DNA from: Muricoccus nepalensis
Lineage (GTDB): Bacteria; Pseudomonadota; Alphaproteobacteria; Acetobacterales; Acetobacteraceae
Direction of reading: 5' to 3'
DNA: 64,000 nucleotides
Assembly: GCF_006438825.1 (NCBI RefSeq)
Contig: NZ_RCZP01000020.1
Coordinates: forward strand, 1,166 to 65,165
How positions within the stretch are numbered: the stretch's first letter is position 1; the number at the start of each line of letters is the position of its first letter. Position numbers and translations under genes: made by a program. A model generated the notes under the pieces. It saw only the letters and a program-made list of their open reading frames with translations. It ran no database searches and had not been told where the DNA came from. Positions 25,601 through 34,219 of this stretch are shown one piece after another.

Positions 25601-27757
25601 GCCTACTACATCGCCGCGATCAACATTGAGGCAGTGTATCATGCCGCCGCGGGCGGTGAGTACGTTCCCTTTGAGGGCATCTGCCTCACCGACACCTTCC
25701 AGCTCTACGAGGGTGAGCGCGACCTTGTGAGCGAGTTGATGGCGGACAATACTACTCGACGGGTGCGTCAGAAGAGGCTGCCGATTCGGGTCATCGTTGG
25801 TAACCCGCCGTACTCGGAAGGTCAGAAGAGTGAGAACGATAACGCCGATAACCTGAGCTATCCGGTTCTCGACGGCCGCATCAGGTCCACCTACGCCGCG
25901 CGCTCCAGGGCGAAGCTGGCAAAGGGTCTTTACAACAGCTACGTGCGGGCACTGCGCTGGGCGAGCGACCGAATGGGACCAGCGGGCGTCGTCGGCTTCG
26001 TCACCAACGCCGGCTGGGTGGATGCGAACATGGCCGACGGGCTCCGCAAGAGCCTCGCCGACGAGTTCTCCTCAATCTACGTCTTTCACCTGCGCGGGAA
26101 CCAGCGCACGTCAGGCGAGCTCTCGCGCCGTGAGGGGGGTAAGATATTCGGCCAGGGCAGCCGCGCCCCAATTGCGATCACCATCCTCGTGAAGAACCCC
26201 GAAGCGTCCGAGCAGGGTGTGATCCACTTCCACAACGTCGGCGACTACCTGTCGCGCGAGGAGAAGTTGGCCAAGGTGCGCTCACTCGGCAGCGTCGGCG
26301 GGCTGGAAGCAACGACGAGCTGGCAGCGCATCTTGCCCGACGTACACGGGGATTGGCTCGGCCAACGCGACGCAGGCTTCGACCGGTTCATCTCGATGGG
26401 CGACAAGTCGGGGAAGGGCGCTGCGCTGTTCGAGCGCTTCTCGCTGGGTGTGGTAACGAATCGCGACTTTTGGGCTCGAAACCCGAGCCGGGCGGCCTTA
26501 GCCGCCAACATGGCCGCGATGATCGGCACATACAACGCTGAGCTGGAGCGCTTCAATGCGGCGTATCCAGCGTCGGATCGGCGGGCGCGCGAGAATGCGG
26601 TTGACCGTTTCGTGGACAGTGACCCGAAGCGCATTAGCTGGACTCGTAGTCTCAAAGCGGACTTGGTCAGGGCCAAGCGCCTCGACTTCGACGCGGGTGC
26701 GCTCGTCCGCAGCCTCTACCGTCCCTTCTCAACGTACTGGCTTTACTACGACAGACGGCTCAACGAGATGGTTTACCAGATGCCGCGCGTGTTTCCGATG
26801 CGGGATGCGTTGAAGGTAAATCGGGCAATCTGCATCGCCGCGCCCGGACACATCGGCGGGTTCAGCGCGTTGATGACCGACGTTCCTCCTGAACTCTGCG
26901 TTGCTGCCATGAAGGGCGGAACGCAGTGCTTCCCGCGTTGGCTTTACGATGCGGAAGTATCAGCCGGCGCGGACGGCGAGCTGGGCCTGGCTGGAACTGC
27001 ATCGCCCGAAGATGGCATGGGCCGGCGGGACGCGATCACCGACACGGGTCTCGAACACTTTCGTGCCTCATATCCCGGCGATGCCGTCTCCAAGGACGAC
27101 GTGTTCCACTATGTTTACGGCATGCTGCACTCGCCGGAGTACCGCGCCCGCTTCGCCGACAATCTCACGAAGCAGCTACCACGCATCCCGACTGTCGGAT
27201 CGGCTTCTGCGTTCCGCGCCTTCGTTTCGGCTGGCCGCGAGCTGGCCGATCTGCACGCCTGCTATGAACAGGCGGAGCCCTACCCTGTTACCATCGAGCA
27301 GGGCGCCTTGGAGCTTGCCCATGTTTCCGACCCGGCGAAGTTCTTCCGCGTCGAGAAGATGAGGTTTGGTGGGAAGCGGCCCAAGCTCGACCGCGCGACG
27401 ATCATCTACAATCCCAACATCACGATCACCGACGTCCCGCTCGCGGCCTACGACTACATCGTGAACGGGAAGCCAGCCATCGAGTGGGTGATGGAGCGGC
27501 AGGGGATCAAGACGGACCCGGCGAGCGGCATCGTCTGGGACACCAATTCCTTCGCGAACGAGACCATGGGAAATCCGGCATATCCCTTTGAGCTTCTCTG
27601 CCGCGTGATCACGGTCAGCCTCCGCACGATGGAGATCGTCCGCTCGCTCCCACCGCTCTACATCGAGCAAGACAACGATATTGGTGCTGCACCAGATCCA
27701 GCAGGCGAGGAACGAGTGCCGGCGGAGGTGCCAGGGATGGCTGACGCGGCCGAGTAG
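22697..27757 (+). CDS. Type ISP-like restriction-modification enzyme (nuclease-helicase-methyltransferase fusion)
   Basis: About 1686 residues in one chain. Residues 75-100 carry an Mrr-like nuclease motif (GIDLVAQL then AVQCKFYKEG). An SF2 helicase follows: Walker A ACGTGKTFTAL (about 211), DEAH box IIVCDEAHRTTG (about 339), MTATPR, and motif VI DVVQAVGRVMRRA. After a helical coupler comes a gamma-type N6-adenine methyltransferase: TPVEVVDFIL, DPFVGTGTF (about 928) and NPPYSEGQ (about 1035). The C-terminal ~450 residues form the target-recognition part. This matches LlaGI/LlaBIII-type ISP enzymes, which protect by methylating one strand and cut foreign DNA after translocation. Starts at 22697, 22712 and 22718 are all possible. 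All key motifs look intact. Confidence 0.9.
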   Translation: MGSFGMQMEQGGDVAHSLRDLLARYRASAATEREKGTYFERLVATWMRSAPTQRDLYSRVLTFAEWAKERGEDATDTGIDLVAQLADAPDAWCAVQCKFYKEGHRLRMEDISGFFAASGRMPFVRRVFVDTTGVNWTDNAEATLHDQQMETLRISLTDLEDSGIDWGAYADTGKVRLHDKKQPRQHQRDAIDCVREGLAKADRGKLIMACGTGKTFTALKIAEELAGKGGRVLFLVPSLALMQQTVREWSIDSGVPLRSFAVCSDAQVGVRRGRADDLADIDVHDLEIPATTDGSRLAAKATATDSERMTVVFSTYQSIPAISVAQKRFGLPEFDIIVCDEAHRTTGVTLAGEDESNFVRVHEQDYIAGRKRLYMTATPRVYGEALQQVARDADAALCSMDDPALFGETLFTRNFGWAVQNGLLTDYKVIVLAVNEADVSASLQARLADENSELLLDDATKIVGCYKALLKSDFAPDAGGDSTPMRRAIAFAKSIAASKLVEAEFSRVASDWRAAVEAEADGDALPALECRVKHVDGGFNAKARDQLLSWVKEDTGRADECRILTNARCLSEGVDIPALDAIMFLHPRKSQIDVVQAVGRVMRRAEGKRMGYVILPVGVPAGVEPEDALDDNERYRVVWQILNALRSHDERLDATINKIDLGVDPGDRIEVVAVTNHLPERAEPKVKGIGIGQGGGAGDHEPGDEPRQPSRVAGGEQGSFAFDEFSRAILARIVKKCGTRTYWEDWARDVARIAEIHVTRIKAAVEAAGSEEKAAFDRFLAEIRDDLNDSITAEEAMEMLAQHLITRPVFEALFEGYSFAASNPVSRALEGVLDVLDRQHLEKEAQGLGRFYDSVRSRAAGIEDAAGKQKIVLELYDKFFRTAFPKMAERLGIVYTPVEVVDFILRSVDELLRENFGETLSSKGVHVIDPFVGTGTFITRLLQLGLIRPEDLERKYRSELHASEIVLLAYYIAAINIEAVYHAAAGGEYVPFEGICLTDTFQLYEGERDLVSELMADNTTRRVRQKRLPIRVIVGNPPYSEGQKSENDNADNLSYPVLDGRIRSTYAARSRAKLAKGLYNSYVRALRWASDRMGPAGVVGFVTNAGWVDANMADGLRKSLADEFSSIYVFHLRGNQRTSGELSRREGGKIFGQGSRAPIAITILVKNPEASEQGVIHFHNVGDYLSREEKLAKVRSLGSVGGLEATTSWQRILPDVHGDWLGQRDAGFDRFISMGDKSGKGAALFERFSLGVVTNRDFWARNPSRAALAANMAAMIGTYNAELERFNAAYPASDRRARENAVDRFVDSDPKRISWTRSLKADLVRAKRLDFDAGALVRSLYRPFSTYWLYYDRRLNEMVYQMPRVFPMRDALKVNRAICIAAPGHIGGFSALMTDVPPELCVAAMKGGTQCFPRWLYDAEVSAGADGELGLAGTASPEDGMGRRDAITDTGLEHFRASYPGDAVSKDDVFHYVYGMLHSPEYRARFADNLTKQLPRIPTVGSASAFRAFVSAGRELADLHACYEQAEPYPVTIEQGALELAHVSDPAKFFRVEKMRFGGKRPKLDRATIIYNPNITITDVPLAAYDYIVNGKPAIEWVMERQGIKTDPASGIVWDTNSFANETMGNPAYPFELLCRVITVSLRTMEIVRSLPPLYIEQDNDIGAAPDPAGEERVPAEVPGMADAAE

Positions 27758-27959
27758 GGCGGGAGGACGGTCTGGGGCATTTCGATGCCGCTGAATCCCG
27801 TTCCTCTCCTCTGGGTCACTTCAGTCCGAGGCCCTCGCCGGATGGTACGCTGCTGCGGCGAGCGGGCTTTATGCACAACCAAAAGGGTTATGGACGATCC
27901 TATGGATCGCATTGACCCTTATCATTGCCTGCGCCCAAAAAGGTTGCTATGCGGTCCGT

Positions 27960-28214
27960 GTGCCACAGTTAGTCCCGACAACGTGCCGAGCCGCACGCGC
28001 GCTTCTCGATTGGCCGCAAAGTCGGTTGGCTTCAGCCGCTGGCGTCGGCATCTCGACGGTCAAGGGTTTCGAGAGTGGCAACAAAGCACCGATGCGGAAC
28101 AACATCGTGGCGATGATGTGCGCGTTGGAGGAGGCCGGCGTCGAGTTCATCCCCGAGAACGGGAGAGGGGCTGGGGTGCGGCTCCGAAAGCCGTCGACAA
28201 ATAATCAGGTCTGA
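27960..28214 (+). CDS. Small XRE-type HTH regulator
   Basis: About 84 residues from GTG 27960; a TTG at 27912 would add 16 residues, and neither has a clear ribosome-binding site. The sequence is a classic HTH: ARALLDWPQSRLASAAGVG, STVKGFESGNKAP, then ALEEAGVEFIPENGRGAGV, the ending shared by many short XRE proteins. It lies 200 bp after the type ISP gene in the same orientation and inside the pair of inverted recombinase sites, so it could control the restriction gene. Confidence 0.72.
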   Translation: MPQLVPTTCRAARALLDWPQSRLASAAGVGISTVKGFESGNKAPMRNNIVAMMCALEEAGVEFIPENGRGAGVRLRKPSTNNQV

Positions 28215-28280
28215 GGCTCTTCAATCCGCCGAACGGACAGGTCGGATTAGGGGATGCTCCATCCTCAACCCCGATCCTCC

Positions 28281-28322
28281 CATTTTACAATCCGTCAAAA
28301 CGGTCGTTTGGGGTTGAAAAAT
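28281..28322. repeat. Putative serine-recombinase site 2
   Basis: Holds the inverted exact copy (28298-28316) of the 19-bp core of site 1, with matching flanks (ACAATCC before, GAAAAATC after). It ends 19 bp before the first codon of recombinase copy 2. Together sites 1 and 2 bound the 5.7-kb segment with the type ISP gene and the XRE gene. Confidence 0.75.
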
Positions 28323-28340
28323 CGACCTGGGTGAGGCCCG

Positions 28341-29054
28341 ATCACGGCCGTCCCAGCCCGCCGGAACCCCCGTGCCCCTCCGCGCTTCGTCGCCTACGTC
28401 CGCGTTTCGACCGAAGGCCAGGGCCGCTCCGGCCTCGGGCTCGAGGCTCAGCGCGAGGCCGTCGCCCGCCACGTTGCCGGCGCAGGCGGCGCCATCAGCG
28501 CCGAGTTCGTCGAGGTGGAGAGCGGGCGGAAGAAGGATCGGCCGCAGCTCGCGGCCGCCCTTGCGGGCTGCCGCGCCAGCCGCGCCACCCTCGTTATCGC
28601 CAAGCTCGACCGCCTGGCCCGCAACGTCGCCTTCGTCTCGGGCCTGATGGAGAGCGGCGTCGAGTTCGTCGCCGCCGACATGCCGGCGGTGAATCGCCTC
28701 ACCGTGCACATCCTCGCCGCCGTCGCCGAAGAAGAGGCACGCATGATCTCGGCGCGGACGAAGGCAGCGCTCGCTGCGGCGAAGGCTCGCGGCGTGCAGC
28801 TCGGCAACCCGCGCCTGCTCGCGCGCGACCCCGTCGCTTCTGCAAAGGGCAACGCGGTGCAGGTGGAGGACGCGCGGCGACGTGCTGCGGTCGTTCTGCC
28901 GTACATCGAGAGGGCCCGTCGTGCGGGCGCAGTGACACTTGCAGAGATTGCAGAAGCCCTCATGGCGCGCGGTGTGTCGGCACCGCGCGGCGGGCAGCGC
29001 TGGGCGCCCGCCCAGGTCCGCCGGATCATGCTGACAGCCTCGCAGTTCGTTTAG
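28341..29054 (+). pseudogene. Serine recombinase copy 2, lacking a normal start codon
   Basis: The frame reads ITAVPARRNPRAPPRFVAY then VRVSTEGQGRSGLGLEAQ, catalytic Ser included, AKLDRLARN, and a complete C-terminus (SAPRGGQRWAPAQVRRIM). The two sister copies begin ATGACCGCC; here the same place reads ATCACGGCC, and a TGA lies 6 bp further up, so no ATG, GTG or TTG is available before the catalytic motif. The first internal start (GTG 28515) would lose the active Ser. It is therefore either initiated at ATC (rare) or inactivated by a single base change; the body is otherwise intact, 237 residues. Confidence 0.7.
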
Positions 29055-29368
29055 GGAGGTAAGCACTTTCCCGACGCACGGCAGGTCCATGCTGAGGGCA
29101 ACTTCTGGATCCCGTAGCACCGGAACCGAAGGTTCGCTTCAGCGCCGACATACCCTGATTCTGTCAGAGTGTTATCGACCCTCTGCAGACATTGCTCCTC
29201 ACTCAATCAGCAAACAGACAGCGGAAGGGTTGGCTCGGAAATCTTGCGAAGAGAGCTTCCCTGAACCATAGGAGCGAGACGGGTGATGACGCGACGGGGG
29301 AGATTGAGGCGGGAACGGCGGTACCGCTCCCTCGTCCGGCATGGCAGTCGCCATGCGGGATTGACCCG

Positions 29369-30187
29369 GTGAGTTGGCGTTTCTTCGCACGCATCCTTCT
29401 CTGGATCGCGGCCATCGCTGTCGTGGTGCTGCTCGCCCTCCTCATCGTCGTCGATGAGGCGTTCAAGCCGGGTACACCGCTGTCGCGCTTTCAGCAGCGC
29501 ATCGAGAGAGCCCGCATCACCACGGTCCTCGACCGGCCGCAGGTGCTCGACGGCATCCTGTTCCCCGCAAGGACGGAGATCGTGTGGGAGACCCCCTCTC
29601 ACCGTCGCGTCGCCTCCGCGCGGCTGCGCTCCCCCGCTGACATCCTCGGCGTGCGCGCGACCTACCTTCGGCGCATCGCGGAGGGTGGCTGGATCGTCGG
29701 CGTGGCCGAGGCGACCGAAATCGACGGCTGGCCCTGCGCGAAGGGGGAAGTCGAGCTGACGGCGGCGGGGCAGCTGTGGGACTGCGAACTCCTGGGCACT
29801 CCATCGTGGCAGGGATGGCCCCTGCCCGAGCACACGGGAGTCCGTCCCAGGCCGGATATCCACCAGGTATGGCTGACCCTGCCCTTCGCGTCGCCGCTGG
29901 ACATGCCCCTGGAGGCTCCGGTCGTGGGAAAGCTGCCCTGGATTATCGCGCTGAACGACGACGGCTCGCCCTTCGGCGCCACCTACGCCGACGAAGCGCC
30001 GTACCGCGTCGCGAACCAGGAGCTCTCGGGCGACGTCAAGTGGGAGTACGACCCGGCGACCAACGGGATGGGACGCCAGCGCCCGCCCGTGGCAGTCAGT
30101 GGCTTCGTGCACGAGGGCGGGGTACGGCGGCACGTCGTCCTGCCCTGGCCGGGGTCGACGACGTCAGAGCGGGGGGAGGGCCGTTGA
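29369..30187 (+). CDS. Membrane-anchored protein of unknown function
   Basis: About 272 residues from GTG 29369, chosen because it puts an N-terminal membrane helix (ILLWIAAIAVVVLLALLIVV, residues 9-28) at the start; a longer frame reaches 29192. The rest is predicted to be periplasmic and beta-rich: LDGILFPARTEIVWETPS, ILGVRATYLRRIAEGG, WPCAKGEVELTAAGQLWDCELL. The strand repeats resemble wavy antitoxin-like or hemagglutinin-like repeats, but I cannot name a family. No operon partner is evident. Confidence 0.55.
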   Translation: MSWRFFARILLWIAAIAVVVLLALLIVVDEAFKPGTPLSRFQQRIERARITTVLDRPQVLDGILFPARTEIVWETPSHRRVASARLRSPADILGVRATYLRRIAEGGWIVGVAEATEIDGWPCAKGEVELTAAGQLWDCELLGTPSWQGWPLPEHTGVRPRPDIHQVWLTLPFASPLDMPLEAPVVGKLPWIIALNDDGSPFGATYADEAPYRVANQELSGDVKWEYDPATNGMGRQRPPVAVSGFVHEGGVRRHVVLPWPGSTTSERGEGR

Positions 30188-30631
30188 CGCAGCGTGGCCG
30201 GAAGGCCGGCAACTGGTGCCCCCTCACGGGCCGTCGCAACCGCGGGCAGAGACGGGTGAGGTTGTAGAGCCGGTCCCTGGCGTCCCCGTCATGTCCTGCG
30301 CTGAAGGTCCGTTTCCCACCCCACCCGGCGCTAGGCTCTGGCAGGAAGGCTAGCGCGGCAGGCGACCCTTAGCAGACTGTCTAGGTGACGGCCCGAACGG
30401 GCGAGTTTGGCCGAAAGCGGCCATTCTGCTTTGATGCCTGCGGTGCGTAAAGCGGCCAATCCTTTCGGGCAGATCCCTTTGAGCAGCAGGCTGCGGCGGC
30501 ATAAGCCCTTCCAAAAGGCCAAGCAGACTGGAGCGATGCAGCGCAACCTCGACGCCGGATGGTCGCTTAGGAGAGGCGGTATGACCACCTAACACCTGAT
30601 AACCCTCGCTCACACTCACCGAAGGCCAGAT
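30188..30631. other. Intergenic region without a gene
   Basis: About 440 bp. No frame looks protein-like. GGCCGAAAGCGGCC at 30410-30423 forms a short perfect hairpin, and the segment has mixed composition, possibly an older insertion remnant or regulatory DNA. Confidence 0.5.
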
Positions 30632-30829
30632 ATGCCTGCCAGCGACCCACTGACGGTGTCTCTGACACCTGAGCTCCGACGCTTCATCGACGCTCAGGTA
30701 GCCACGGGCCGCTATCAAACGGCGAGCGAGGTTGTTCGTGTTGGTCTGCGGCTTCTTACGGCGGTCGACCCGCCGCGCGAGCTCGATCATGCCCGGGCGC
30801 CTACGACGATCATTCACAAGAAGACCTGA
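30632..30829 (+). CDS. ParD-like RHH antitoxin, orphan with shortened C-terminus
   Basis: 65 residues, ATG start. LTVSLTPELRRFIDAQVATG and YQTASEVVRVGLRLL are the strand and two helices of a ParD-type RHH domain. ParD proteins normally continue for 20-30 more residues of toxin-binding helix; here that is replaced by a short tail (PPRELDHARAPTTIIHKKT). No ParE toxin gene is found on either side; the histidine kinase begins 5 bp downstream. Probably a remnant, or a standalone regulator. Confidence 0.7.
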   Translation: MPASDPLTVSLTPELRRFIDAQVATGRYQTASEVVRVGLRLLTAVDPPRELDHARAPTTIIHKKT

Positions 30830-30834
30830 CCTTC

Positions 30835-33800
30835 GTGACTGGGCAGCACGGCGGCCGAGCCTGGACCGAGACCGAGCGTCTGACGGCGCTGGATCGCTAC
30901 TCCATCCTCGATACCCCACCTGAGCAGGGGTTCGACGACCTGGCGCGGCTCGCCGCGGAGCTTCTCGGGGCACCCATGGCGGCGGTGAACCTGATCGCGG
31001 AGGGTCGGCAATGGTTCAAGGCCGAGGTGGGCCTCGGCGTGCGGGAGATGCCGCTCGATAACTCTATCTGCGCCCGAGTGATGCTGCAGCCTTCCGAACT
31101 CGTCATCCCTGACCTGCTGGAGGACTCACGCTTCAACTGCAACCCGTTGGTCACCTCAGGGCCTGGACTGCGGTTCTATGCTGGTGAGTTGTTGCAAACC
31201 CCGGACGGCCTACCTTTGGGTACGCTCTGCGTGCTGGACACCAAGCCCCGGCCAGAGGGCCTGACCACTCAGCAGCAATTCATCCTTCAGGCCTTGGCCC
31301 GCCAAGTGATGGGGCAGCTGGAACTACGCCGGGCCGTGGCGCGGCAGGCCCGCTCGGAGGCGCTCCAGCGCCGGACGCTCCTCAGCGTGACCGACTTCGC
31401 CATTATCAGCACCGATCCGAAGGGAATGGTGCTCGGGTGGAACCCTGGCGCCGCCAAGCTGATGGGCTGGACCGAGGAGGAGATGGTTGGCCAGTCCGCT
31501 GACCGGATCTTCACGCCGGAGGACCGGAAGAAGGGCGCGCCGGACGGGGAGCGAAGTCGGGCCCGCTTGTTCGGTCGAGCAATCGACGAACGCTGGCATC
31601 TGCGGAGAGATGGCTCCCGCTTCTGGGGCAGCGGCGAGATGATGCAGCTGCGCGACGAGGCCGGTGCGCAAGTCGGCTACGTGAAGGTCATGCGGGACCG
31701 CAGCGAGCAGCACTTGGCTGGGGAGAGCCTGGCCGCACTCAACGAGCGCTACAGGCTGGCCTCGCGTGCTACGAACGACGTGATCTGGGATTGGGACCTG
31801 CGCGCCAACACCATCCTCTGGAACGAGGCTCTGCAGGACGCCTACGGCTGGAAAATCGGGCAGGTGGATCCGGCCGGGGAGTGGTGGCTCGCCACGATCC
31901 ATGCCGAGGACCGCGCACGAGTGGACCGCAGCATCCATGCGGTGATCGACGGCACAGGCACGAGCTGGACAAACGAGTACCGCTTTCAGCGGGCGGACGG
32001 CGGCTATGCCGACGTGCTTGACCGCGGCTACGTCATCCGGGACAGCTATGGCCGGGCCGTGCGCATGATCGGAGCCATGCTCGACCTGACCGAGCGCAAG
32101 CGGGCCGAGGCGCGGCGGGCGGCGCTGGTCACCCTGTCGGACCGCATTCATGACCTCGATAATCCCCAGGACATCGCCTACGCCGCCGCCCAGGTGATCG
32201 GGGAGGTCTTGGCAGTCAGCCGCGTGGGTTATTCCACCGTCGACCCTATTGCGGAAACGATGCTGACTGAGCGGGACTGGACGGCGCCCGGCGTCTCCAG
32301 CATCGCCGGGAGCCTGCGGCTAAGAGACTTCGGCCAGGTCATCGACGCGCTCAGACGCGGCGAGTTCATGGTCGTCGCCGACGCGGCCCTGGATCCCCGG
32401 ACCGCAGAGAGCAACGAAGCCTTCATTGCCCACCATGCCCGATCCATCGTCAACGTGCCGATCCTGGAACACGGCGAACTGGTTGCGGTGTTCTTCATCA
32501 ACGATGCCGGGGTTCGCCATTGGAGTGCGGAGGACTTGGCGCTTATTCGTGAGGCCGCCCAGCGCACCCGGACGGCGGTAGAGCGCGCCCGGGGCGACGC
32601 AGCTCTCCGCGAGAGCTCCCTGCGGCTGGAGGCGAGTGCCCGAGAGCTTCAGGAGATGAACGACACCCTTGAGGCCAAGGTGGAGGAGCGCACGGCGGAG
32701 CGCGACCTGATGTGGACGACCTCACCTGACCTCCTGGTCGTGGTTGACTTTCAAGGCGTGTTCCGGCGGGTCAACCCGACATGGACGACACTGCTGGGCT
32801 ACACCCCCGAAGAGCTGGTTGGGCACCACGTCAACGAGTTCGTCCTCCCCGATGACCACCCCGGGACCACGGATGCCTATGAGTTGGCCGCACGAGGCGG
32901 GCAACCCCGGATCGAGAACCGCTACCGGCACAAGGACGGCTCCTTCCGCTGGATTTCCTGGGTCGCGGCGCCAGCACACGACATGACCTACGCCACAGGG
33001 CGCGACATCACGGCCGAGAAGGAACGCGAGGCCGAACTCGCCAAAGCGCAGGAGGCGCTTCGGCGGTCCCAGAAGATGGAGGCGGTGGGTCAGCTGACGG
33101 GCGGCCTCGCCCACGACTTCAACAATCTCCTGACCGGCGTGACTGGCAGCCTGGAGTTGCTGCAGACCCGCATCGCCCAGGGGCGGATCAAGGATGTGGA
33201 TCGGTACGTCAATGCCGCCCAGGGCGCGGCCAAGCGTGCTGCGGCGTTGACGCACCGGCTTCTCGCCTTCTCCCGCCGCCAGACACTCGATCCCAAGCCC
33301 ACCGACGTGAACCGGCTAGTGAACGGCATGGAGGACCTGATCCGGAGGACGGTAGGGCCCGAGATCACGGTGGAGCCGCTGGTGGGTGCCGCCGGGCTCT
33401 GGCCCACCCTGGTTGACCCCGGCCAGCTGGAGAACGCCCTGCTAAACCTCTGCATCAATGCCCGTGACGCCATGCCGGACGGGGGCAAGATCACCATCGA
33501 GACCGGGAACCGCTGGATGGACGCACGTGCGGCGCGCGAGCGGGACCTGTCGCCGGGTCAGTACATCTCGCTTTGTGTGTCTGACACCGGCACCGGCATG
33601 ACATCCGACGTGATTGCCAAGGCATTCGATCCGTTCTTCACGACCAAGCCGATCGGACAGGGAACCGGGTTGGGTCTCTCCATGGTGTATGGCTTCGCCC
33701 GCCAGTCAGGCGGGCAGGTACGCATCTACTCGGAGCTCCATCAGGGCACGATGGTGTGCATCTATCTGCCCCGCTACCTCGGCCAAGCGGAAGAGGTGGA

Positions 33801-34212
33801 CACCACACCGGACCTGGCCGATGCGCCACGGGCGGAACGGGGCGAGACGGTGCTGGTCGTCGACGACGAGCCGACGGTGCGGATGCTGGTGACCGAGGTG
33901 TTGGAGGATCTCGGCTATGCGGCTATCGAGGCAGCGGATGGGGCATCCGGGCTCCAGGTGCTTCAGTCAGATGTCCGGATCGACCTCCTGGTCACCGATG
34001 TTGGACTGCCCGGCGGCATGAACGGGCGGCAGGTCGCGGATGCGGCACGCGTAGCCCGGCCTGGGCTGAAGGTGCTGTTCATCACCGGCTACGCCGAGAA
34101 CGCGGTGCTCAGCCATGGCCACCTCGACCCCGGCATGCACGTGCTGACCAAGCCGTTTACGATGGAGGCCCTCGCCAGCCGCATTCGCGAGCTGATTGCC
34201 AGTTCAGAGTAA
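30835..34212 (+). CDS. Hybrid sensor histidine kinase (GAF-PAS-PAS-GAF-PAS-HisKA-HATPase-REC)
   Basis: 1125 residues from GTG 30835. Domains in order: GAF (about 10-165), PAS (185-290), PAS (300-420), GAF (430-590), a coiled coil (595-630), PAS (635-740), HisKA with the phospho-His in GLAHDFNNLLTGV (about 760), HATPase (NLCINARDAMPDGG, FDPFFTTKPIGQGTGLGL), and a receiver with the phospho-Asp in LLVTDVGLPGG (about 1055). No membrane helix, so it is cytoplasmic. The receiver at the end suggests a phosphorelay whose output is elsewhere. The stop codon is made by the left end of the IS66 insertion: without it the protein would end four residues later (SSEVPTI). Confidence 0.9.
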   Translation: MTGQHGGRAWTETERLTALDRYSILDTPPEQGFDDLARLAAELLGAPMAAVNLIAEGRQWFKAEVGLGVREMPLDNSICARVMLQPSELVIPDLLEDSRFNCNPLVTSGPGLRFYAGELLQTPDGLPLGTLCVLDTKPRPEGLTTQQQFILQALARQVMGQLELRRAVARQARSEALQRRTLLSVTDFAIISTDPKGMVLGWNPGAAKLMGWTEEEMVGQSADRIFTPEDRKKGAPDGERSRARLFGRAIDERWHLRRDGSRFWGSGEMMQLRDEAGAQVGYVKVMRDRSEQHLAGESLAALNERYRLASRATNDVIWDWDLRANTILWNEALQDAYGWKIGQVDPAGEWWLATIHAEDRARVDRSIHAVIDGTGTSWTNEYRFQRADGGYADVLDRGYVIRDSYGRAVRMIGAMLDLTERKRAEARRAALVTLSDRIHDLDNPQDIAYAAAQVIGEVLAVSRVGYSTVDPIAETMLTERDWTAPGVSSIAGSLRLRDFGQVIDALRRGEFMVVADAALDPRTAESNEAFIAHHARSIVNVPILEHGELVAVFFINDAGVRHWSAEDLALIREAAQRTRTAVERARGDAALRESSLRLEASARELQEMNDTLEAKVEERTAERDLMWTTSPDLLVVVDFQGVFRRVNPTWTTLLGYTPEELVGHHVNEFVLPDDHPGTTDAYELAARGGQPRIENRYRHKDGSFRWISWVAAPAHDMTYATGRDITAEKEREAELAKAQEALRRSQKMEAVGQLTGGLAHDFNNLLTGVTGSLELLQTRIAQGRIKDVDRYVNAAQGAAKRAAALTHRLLAFSRRQTLDPKPTDVNRLVNGMEDLIRRTVGPEITVEPLVGAAGLWPTLVDPGQLENALLNLCINARDAMPDGGKITIETGNRWMDARAARERDLSPGQYISLCVSDTGTGMTSDVIAKAFDPFFTTKPIGQGTGLGLSMVYGFARQSGGQVRIYSELHQGTMVCIYLPRYLGQAEEVDTTPDLADAPRAERGETVLVVDDEPTVRMLVTEVLEDLGYAAIEAADGASGLQVLQSDVRIDLLVTDVGLPGGMNGRQVADAARVARPGLKVLFITGYAENAVLSHGHLDPGMHVLTKPFTMEALASRIRELIASSE

Positions 34213-34219
34213 GCGCGGC

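Noticed and set aside
30350-30973. 207-codon minus-strand frame
   Set aside because: It overlaps the ParD-like gene and the start of the kinase on the other strand and has no protein-like pattern.
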